Shown: one piece after another, positions 57,635-64,000 of the stretch
How positions within the stretch are numbered: position 1 is the stretch's first letter
Layout of the letters: each line of letters starts with the position of its first letter
Assembly (NCBI RefSeq): GCF_024166365.1
Contig: NC_064843.1
Coordinates: forward strand, 60,040,532 to 60,104,531
Length of the DNA: 64,000 bases
DNA from: Elephas maximus indicus
Taxonomy: Eukaryota > Chordata > Mammalia > Proboscidea > Elephantidae
Reading direction: 5' to 3'
Made by a program: the position numbers and the translations under genes
The notes under the pieces: generated by a model
Databases searched by the model: none
Told to the model about the DNA's origin: nothing
The model's input: only the letters and a program-made list of their open reading frames with translations

Positions 57635-57795
57635 CTGGGTGCTGTCAAGACTCATAGCGACCCCATGTGCCTCATAGGGTTTTCTAGACTGTAGTCTTTA
57701 CAGGAGCGGATCACAGAGCTGCTGGGTGGGTTTGAACTGCCAACCTTTCTGTTAGCAGATGAGCGCTTTAACTGTTGCACCACCAGGCCACTGTA
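57635..57795 (-). mobile_element. SINE, longer subtype, 3'-degraded
   Basis: 'gctgtcaagactcatagcga', 'ggttttctagactgtagtct', 'gtttgaactgccaacctttc', 'actgttgcaccaccaggcca'. Confidence 0.85.
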
Positions 57796-59218
57796 ATTTG
57801 CTGTTAGATAGGGAATTTGTAGATTCATCTTGTAGCTGTATAGTTTTCATTACTGTTGGTTATTGGTCAAGTTAGTTACTTTTCATTGTACTATTAAAGT
57901 TTACATGTATTTTGAGTTTTCTGAGATTTTTTGTTTCTTTTTAATCAGCCATGAAGTTGAACTTGGTCAAAGGCCTTATTAACATTTATTGAAGTGTTTA
58001 ATATAACATAATATAAATAGGCATCTATTTTAAGCTGCTACTGAAGTAAACCTTAGTTATGATATGTTTTTTCTATTTTTAGTATGACATTGGATTTGAC
58101 TTATTAGCATCTTCTGTGGAATTTTGCATTTGTATTCATGAGAGAAATTGACACATAGCTTCTTTGCCAGGCTTTGATATCAGGTTTATACAAGCTTTGC
58201 AAAATGAATTGATAAGATTTCCATGTTCTTCTATGTCATGGAGTATTTTATGAAGCATGGAAATTATCTGTAACTTGAAAATTGGAAAGAACACTTATAA
58301 TACTGTCTGTCTCGTAGTCTTCGTTGTACGTAATTTTGGATAAAATTTTAAACTTCTCACATTGATACTTTCCTGTGTAGACAACTTATGTTTTCTCAAA
58401 GAGGTGTCACTTTCATTAAGATTGAACAAAATTAATGAAATTATGCATTGTATTTTCTTGTTTTAATTTATTTTGAAATAGTGATTTTGTACCCTTTTTA
58501 TTAATTCTTTTGCAAATGCCTGTTGTGTTTTTTTTAATCAACTTTGTTTACCCCACAATTTTCTAATTCATTGATTTCAGCTTTAATATTTCATAAAACT
58601 CTTAATTCTTGGTTTTATTTTCTGATATCTTGAATTCAGTGCTTCACTTATTTATTTTTATTCTTGCTTAATGATGCCTTTGAACACAGCTTTAGACTCA
58701 CCCTATAATTTTAAAATATCAGGCACTCACTATTGGTACGTTTCAAATAGTCTTGTAATTCTAGTTTTTAATTTTTCCTGCAATTTATTACTTACGAGAA
58801 TGATTTTTGATTTCTAAGTTTCCAGGATGCTTTTTTTCTTCTATATTTAAATAGCAATTTCTAATTTTCTTTCATTTTCTTTCGAGAATATGAGTTTTGA
58901 GAGTGTGTGTGTGTGTTTGGCTGTTTCTCTTGGAACATGACCTGTTTGTAGTTTAGATAGCCATTTGTCTGTCTTCCATGTCCATCGTTTCTCTTTTGTT
59001 GTTTTCATCTTTTTGTCTTTTACTCTTTATTCTGCAGGGGTGTTTCATTTTTTTTCTCCTCAGTGATCTGATTTTCACCACTGTTGGGTGTGGTCTTTAT
59101 TGCCTTTTGTTCCCATTTATATTTTGTTCTTGCATTTCTGGTTTTTCAGTCATGTCATAATTCACTCAGGTCCATATTAGCTAGTTCCCATTGTTCTTTT
59201 AGCCCTTCTATCCAGTTT

Positions 59219-59395
59219 TCATGGAGTCTTGGTGGTGCAGTGATTAAGAGTTTGGCTTGGCTGCTAACCAAAAGGTTCACAGCTGAAATCCACCAGCCAC
59301 TCCTTGGATGCCCTATGAGGCAGTTCTACTCTGTCCTATACATTCGCTATGAGTCGGAATCAACTCGATGGCAGCAGGTTTGGTTTTTGTTTTTT
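59219..59395 (+). mobile_element. tRNA-derived SINE
   Basis: 'tggagtcttggtggtgcagt', a duplicated 'ttggctt'-like piece in the head, 'gaggcagttctactctgtcc', 'cgctatgagtcggaatcaac'. Confidence 0.9.
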
Positions 59396-59827
59396 TATCC
59401 AATTTTTGATATTTTTTTCATATACTCCATGTTTCCTTGCATATTTGTGGAGACTAAAAATATACTCTTTCTAAAATTTACTTCTAGTTCATGATACATT
59501 CTTCTCAGGAGCACAGTACTCTTTTTTTATGTTGCAGAGGATTTTCAAAGTTCTTTCAAGTTATCCACCTTTGAAAGAGAAGACCCCAGTCACCGGTGTG
59601 AATGGATCCCCCGACTCCGCCGGGGAACTCTCATCACCAGCCTTGTTACCTGGTGTCAGGTGCTGTTGGCATCCCTTAAGGGGAAGGCCTGGTTGATATG
59701 CCTGGTCATTGGCCAAATTCTCTGTGTTTTGATGTTGATTTTTCTTGGGTGAGTCAGCTTGCCTGATAGGTGATCTCCTGGTCCTGCTGCTTGGTAGTAG
59801 GAATATTTAGATGGAGCTTTCTTCATT
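59396..59827. other. No gene or recognised element
   Basis: Mixed sequence without a supported feature. Confidence 0.4.
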
Positions 59828-60035
59828 ACAGAGTTCCTGGGTGGTGCAGATGGTTAGAGTGCTCACGGCTAACTGAAAGGTTGGAAGTTCAAGTCTACCC
59901 AGAGGCGCCTCGGAAGAAAGTCCTGACGATCTGCTTCAGAAAAAGCAGCTGTCGAAAACCGCGTGGAGCACAGTTCTCCCTGGAGATGCGTGAGGTTGCC
60001 GTGAAGCGGAATCCACTCGGTGGCAGCTGGTTTTA
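59828..60035 (+). mobile_element. SINE, 'tccctgggtggtgca' subtype
   Basis: 'agagttcctgggtggtgcag', 'gttcaagtctacccagaggc', 'aagcggaatccactcggtgg'. Full length. Confidence 0.88.
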
Positions 60036-60327
60036 TTTATCGTGCTTTTCAACAGCCTGGAATTCTTCCTAGTTCTTCCTTCTAAAGACAGTGCAAGAGC
60101 ATCTACTGCCTCATTTTGTATCTTTCCTGTGGTTCTTTCTGTCTCTCTGCTTTTCCGTTAATCTCCAGAAGGCATTATACCGCCATCGTCCACCCTTTTC
60201 TGTGACTAAACTGCATTTGCGGGAATTGTGGTCTCTCAATGGATGGATACAGACAGATATTCACGGGGTGGGAGTGCCTTGAAAGCAGTTCCTTTCAGCA
60301 GCACAGCCTCATGTGTCCGAGATACCC

Positions 60328-60512
60328 GCTGCCGTACCCACTGCTTTTGAGTTGATTCCAAATAATAGTGATGCCACAGGGTTTCCAAGGCCATAAATCT
60401 CTACAGAAGCAGACTGCCACATCTTTGGCCAGCAGAGCCACTGGTGGTTTCGAACTGCTGACCTTTCGGTTAGCAGTTGATCGCTTTAACCACCATGCCA
60501 CCAGGGCTTCTT
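60328..60512 (-). mobile_element. SINE, longer subtype
   Basis: 'ccactgcttttgagttgatt', 'gaagcagactgccacatctt', 'gtttcgaactgctgaccttt', 'ccaccatgccaccagggctt'. Confidence 0.9.
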
Positions 60513-60633
60513 GAGGGCTCTGCATCTGGGGACTGGTGGTGCTCTCCAGTGGTCCACCTGCCATGTCCTCTCTCATGCTTCTGTGGCTAATCCACACTCA
60601 GGGTCTGTTTACGTGTTTCTATATTTCCTTCAG

Positions 60634-60786
60634 AAACCCTGGTGGCGTAGTGGTTAAGTGCTACGGCTGCTAACCAAAAGGTCAGCACTTCGAATCCGCC
60701 AGGCACTCCTTGGAAACTCTATGGGGCAGTTCTGCTCTGTCTTGTAGGGTCCCTATGAGTTGGAATCGACTCTATAGCAGCGGGTT
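60634..60786 (+). mobile_element. Young tRNA-derived SINE, 14-bp duplication
   Basis: 'aaaccctggtggcgtagtgg' to 'gcagcgggttt'. Perfect duplication TATATTTCCTTCAG at 60620-60633 and 60787-60800. Confidence 0.95.
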
Positions 60787-60984
60787 TATATTTCCTTCAG
60801 TGACAGTCTGGGAAAGGGTTAATCATTTAGTTAATGACCATGATATCCTGCAATGGCTATTCAGATTTTAGCTTGAAATTTGTAGTTTGTTTCAAAAAAG
60901 AAGAAATTTATTTCATGGAAAATGCTGTGGGATTCTGAAACAGCTGACTCTGTCTCATAATAACTACCTTGTGATTGCATTTTC

Positions 60985-61170
60985 CAAGGTTCACAGCTCC
61001 TTCACATATTTGTCCTCATGTAATTATCTTCACAGACCGGTGGACTAGGTATTATTATCTTCATTGGCGTTAAAGTGGCTTACCCAAAGTCTCACAGGCA
61101 GACAGTGGCAATTTTGAATTTATATCTTCTGATGAAAAATTCTTACACTCTTTCCATTGTGCTAAACATC
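60985..61170 (+). mobile_element. MIR-like SINE fossil
   Basis: 'ctcatgtaattatcttcaca', 'tggactaggtattattatct', 'cttacccaaagtctcacagg' follow MIR. Confidence 0.7.
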
Positions 61171-61232
61171 TCTGAGGAAAGAGGTTACTCAACATTTCTT
61201 GCCAGGAAGTTGGACAAGAAGTTAACCCAGAG

Positions 61233-61740
61233 TGGTAGGCCGACCAGCGCTCCTCCCCCAAAGATGTCCATGTTGTAATCCCTGTGAATGTGCTGTGTTA
61301 CACGGCAAGGGGAATTAAGGTTGAAGATGGAATTAAGGTTGCTAATCCGCTGACTTTGAGATGAAGAGATTATCCTGGATTATCTGGTGGGCCCAATGTA
61401 ATCACAGGGGTCTTTATGAGGAGAGGAGGGAGGCAGGAGAGTCAGAGGCAGAGAAAGAGATGTGACCACAGAAGCAGAGGTCAGGGTGTTGTGATTGCCG
61501 GCTTTGAAGAGAAAGGGGGCCAGGAACCAAGGTGGCTTCTTGAAGGTGGAAGAACCAAGGAAATGAAATCTCCCCTAGAGCCTCCTGAAGGAACATGGCC
61601 CTCCTGACACATCGGATGTAGCCCACTGAGACCGTTTTTGGACTTCTGGCCTCCAGAACTGTAAGATAATAAATCTGGGCTGTTTTAAGCCACGAACTTT
61701 GAGGCGATTTGTTACAGCGGCAACAGGAAACATATACCCA
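61233..61740 (+). mobile_element. Ancient LTR, MLT1-like
   Basis: 'ccccaaagatgtccatgttg', 'caatgtaatcacaggggtct', 'cttctggcctccagaactgt', 'aagataataaatctgggctg' and 'gatttgttacagcggcaaca' match MLT1 LTR features as recalled. Includes an AATAAA signal. Solo, no internal genes; the 63-codon ORF inside is incidental. Confidence 0.8.
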
Positions 61741-61894
61741 GCATATCAAATATTGTCCCTGGTCTAACTCTCTGAAAAGCATGAACAGGAGGTCCGGGAG
61801 TGAGTGACTCTGTGCTTCCATCACACGGGCATTTATATTACATTCACCAGGTCTTTATATATTTATTTACTCATTTTTGTTGTTGTTAACCTCC

Positions 61895-61995
61895 CCCAGT
61901 CAGCTCCCGGAGAGCAGGATCTTGGTCCCTTGCATTCACTGCCGTGTGCCCAGTATAGATGAGAAGCTCAAGAAATATTTGTCAAATGATGGTTT
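61895..61995 (+). mobile_element. L2 LINE 3' terminus
   Basis: 'cccggagagcaggatcttgg', 'cactgccgtgtgcccagtat' and 'caagaaatatttgtcaaatg' match the L2 end. Confidence 0.7.
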
Positions 61996-62512
61996 TTTGC
62001 CCAGATGATGCTGCAGTGGAAGCCTCATTTACATTCTCATTAGAATATTATTAACTACATCAGTAATAACAGGAATGAAAGGAAAGGAGATACTGAATTA
62101 AGATTATGCCACCCTCCAAAATCAAACTATTAATTTTCATTGTTCCTTTCTAGTGTTTGATCCTATCCATAAATATTTCTTGCACAGCTAGCAGGTATTC
62201 CTGCACGCTGAATGGCCCTCTCATAAACTAAGAGAGGTGGTCATGATAGCATCAGTACAACGTTGTGTGTTGAATTTTTGACTTACAAGTAGATGCTCTG
62301 TGTTTTCGAGACTTAATAGATTTCAAACAAAGGTAACTAGGTTTTTTATAATTACCATTTCCCAGGCTGGTTCACAGTTGAATATATAGGTTATAATTAT
62401 TTCTTGTTGGGCATGTAGGTTATTTAAAATATTTTATTACTCTTATTCGACCACCTTTGTGCAGGGGTCTGTTACCAGTCACTTTACCTTGCTAGTTATT
62501 ACTATGTTCCTA
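61996..62512. other. No gene or recognised element
   Basis: AT-rich unique-looking sequence. Confidence 0.4.
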
Positions 62513-62522
62513 GTAACATCAT

Positions 62523-62688
62523 GGAAACCCTGGTGGCGTAGTGGTTAAGTGCTATGGCTGCTAACCAAAAGGTTGGCAGTTCGAATCTGCCAGGCGCTCC
62601 TTGGAAACTCTATGGGGCAGTTCTACTCTGTCCTATAGGGTCGCTATGAGTCGGAATCGACTCGATGGCACTGGGTGGGTTATGGGTG
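62523..62688 (+). mobile_element. Young tRNA-derived SINE, 10-bp duplication
   Basis: 'ggaaaccctggtggcgtagt' to 'tcgactcgatggcactgggt'. Duplication GTAACATCAT at 62513-62522 and 62689-62698. Confidence 0.95.
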
Positions 62689-63043
62689 GTAACATCATAG
62701 GACTCTACAAACAGGTAAGGCTGCTGAAAAGGCTTATTACCTGGCTTTCGTGTTTCTGTATAGATCTCTGTCCACTAGGTTACAAGTCTTAGAATTTTTT
62801 GAATGGCTTTTTAACTTTGGTTTAAACTTATTTAGTGTCCTCTGCAAAGTGTTGGTTGTCCCCACCTCATTTCTTCAATCTTATCTTGCACTGCTACCTA
62901 GAAATGTCCCTCTTTGGAGATCCCCAGAGCCTCTGCAACAAGCGGAGGCAGGAGCAGGGTGTTGATGGGGCAGGAATGGTGAAAAAGCACTGCTAATGTG
63001 GGAAACATCAAGGGGGTGATTTATATCAGACTAAGGCATCTCC

Positions 63044-63193
63044 GGAAGCCCTGATTGCACAGTGGTTAAGAGCTTGGTCTGCTAACCAAGAGGTTGGCAG
63101 TTCAAATCCACCAGGCACTCCTTGGAAACTCTATAGGGCAGTTCTGCTCTGTCCTATAGGGCCATCATGAGTAGGAATCAGCAGCCACGGGTT
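63044..63193 (+). mobile_element. tRNA-derived SINE, 12-bp duplication
   Basis: 'ggaagccctgattgcacagt' to 'agcagccacgggt'. Duplication TAAGGCATCTCC at 63032-63043 and 63194-63205. Confidence 0.94.
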
Positions 63194-63205
63194 TAAGGCA
63201 TCTCC

Positions 63206-64000
63206 TTAAAATATGTCACGTGACGATCTTTGCTTTTTAAATATCATTTTGTTCTTTTTATCTCCTACTCCCGACAGTTGCAGTAGCTTCTCTACACACC
63301 GACTGCTCCTTTGTCAACTAAATGAAAAAGAAAAGCAAAATTTTAGCTGTAGACTCAATTTTGCAAGGACATTGAGAAGTTCACGCTGGGGGTGGGGAGG
63401 ACGCTGGTTGTACAAGCCCTGGTATTAACTGAATCACAAACAACCGCTCCAAGCCTGTGACGGGAAAGATGTCCTCTCTGAGGAACTTCTGGAGAGTTGC
63501 TTAGCCTAAGATGGCAAGAACATCATCTTTCAGTCTTGAGCCAAGAAAACCATAAATGGACACATCTTTACTGCTTTGGATAGGATGGTCCCGATGGCTT
63601 CTCAGGTTCCTACGTGTCCCTCGATGGCACTTGCACCTTGGTGTATGTTTCCCCATGTTTTTCTAGTCCATTGGGAAGTAGGGTAGGAAGGAGGGAGGGA
63701 GAAAGGAAGGCAGAGAAATCAGCTTGCCTGGGTGAGCTGTGTTCTTGCACGCTCTAGACGTCAGCAGGGAATGAGGATTTATTGTAGGAGACACCAGGCA
63801 TGGCACCTTTTATGTTGCCATTGTGCAGGACTCATCTGTGTTGTTCCACTGTGAAGGACAGTAAAAATTCACGACGTTCCTGCATCCTGATAGTTTCCGC
63901 CATGGAAACGTTCGTGGCTAGGAAACTTGGCTCTCAAGGGCGAGGGATATCCACAACTGAAGGAGCATTGGACAGGGAGTCTGGAGAGGGGCTCTAGTCC
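63206..64000. other. No gene or recognised element
   Basis: Unique-looking sequence to the window end, with a GGAA/GGGA-rich stretch near 63675-63715. ORFs of 65-71 codons lack support. Confidence 0.4.

Larger units (their letters stand above)
56050..59190 (-). mobile_element. Ancient L1 (L1M), interrupted by two SINEs
   Basis: 'ttggattcctagaagtggta', 'gagctttttgtatatgtctt', 'tgtattcatgagagaaattg' and 'gccaggctttgatatcaggt' are old L1 3'-to-5' landmarks in order. No frame preserved. A duplicated 'tttttatttgtatattctttt'-like pair occurs near 57455 and 57500. Confidence 0.6.

Noticed and set aside
61416-61607. 63-codon ORF with exon-like composition
   Set aside because: It lies within an MLT1-like LTR, whose purine-rich body gives such frames in many copies.

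Overview
This is a vertebrate nuclear DNA window. It is almost entirely non-coding and heavily filled with transposable elements. The repeat content points to an afrotherian mammal, most likely an elephant or close relative (inference from recalled repeat families, no search run). It has many copies of a tRNA-derived SINE whose tail reads like 'gggtcgctatgagtcggaa', RTE-type LINE pieces whose 3' ends share that tail, L1 LINEs, and old mammal-wide repeats (MIR, L2, MER5A, MLT1-like LTRs). No bacterial or organellar gene organisation is seen.

Layout. 1-7965 is a decayed L1 on the + strand, cut by the window edge. 7975-14715 is a patchwork of RTE pieces, an ancient minus-strand L1, SINEs and a U6 snRNA retrocopy. 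14870-23560 holds further L1, RTE and SINE pieces plus two solo LTRs of one family. 23560-29540 is repeat-poor and contains a CpG island with the only credible protein-coding exon: a + strand first coding exon (26841-27288) for an unidentified, probably type II, membrane protein with a very acidic N-terminus. If that reading is right, everything from 27289 to the window end would lie in its first intron or beyond; no second exon was recognised.

29540-40200 is intronic-type sequence with scattered SINEs, MIR, L2 and MER5A, an MLT1-like LTR, a HAL1/L1M piece and a small tandem duplication. 40205-53178 is a three-layer nest. An older minus-strand L1 was split by a young full-length L1 (40884-48232, 13-bp target-site duplication) and by an RTE piece (48754-49627, 8-bp duplication). 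53180-64000 contains ancient L1 pieces, MIR, an MLT1-like LTR and several young SINEs with clear duplications.

Most interesting points: the nearly intact young L1, whose three frame breaks all fall in homopolymers; tandem promoter monomers in the 5' UTR of both L1 copies; a long (~460 nt) spacer between ORF1 and ORF2; an antisense 78-codon reading frame of identical length in the 3' UTR of both L1 copies; an RTE with its head fused to its tail and another with an inverted arrangement; and the unidentified CpG-island exon.
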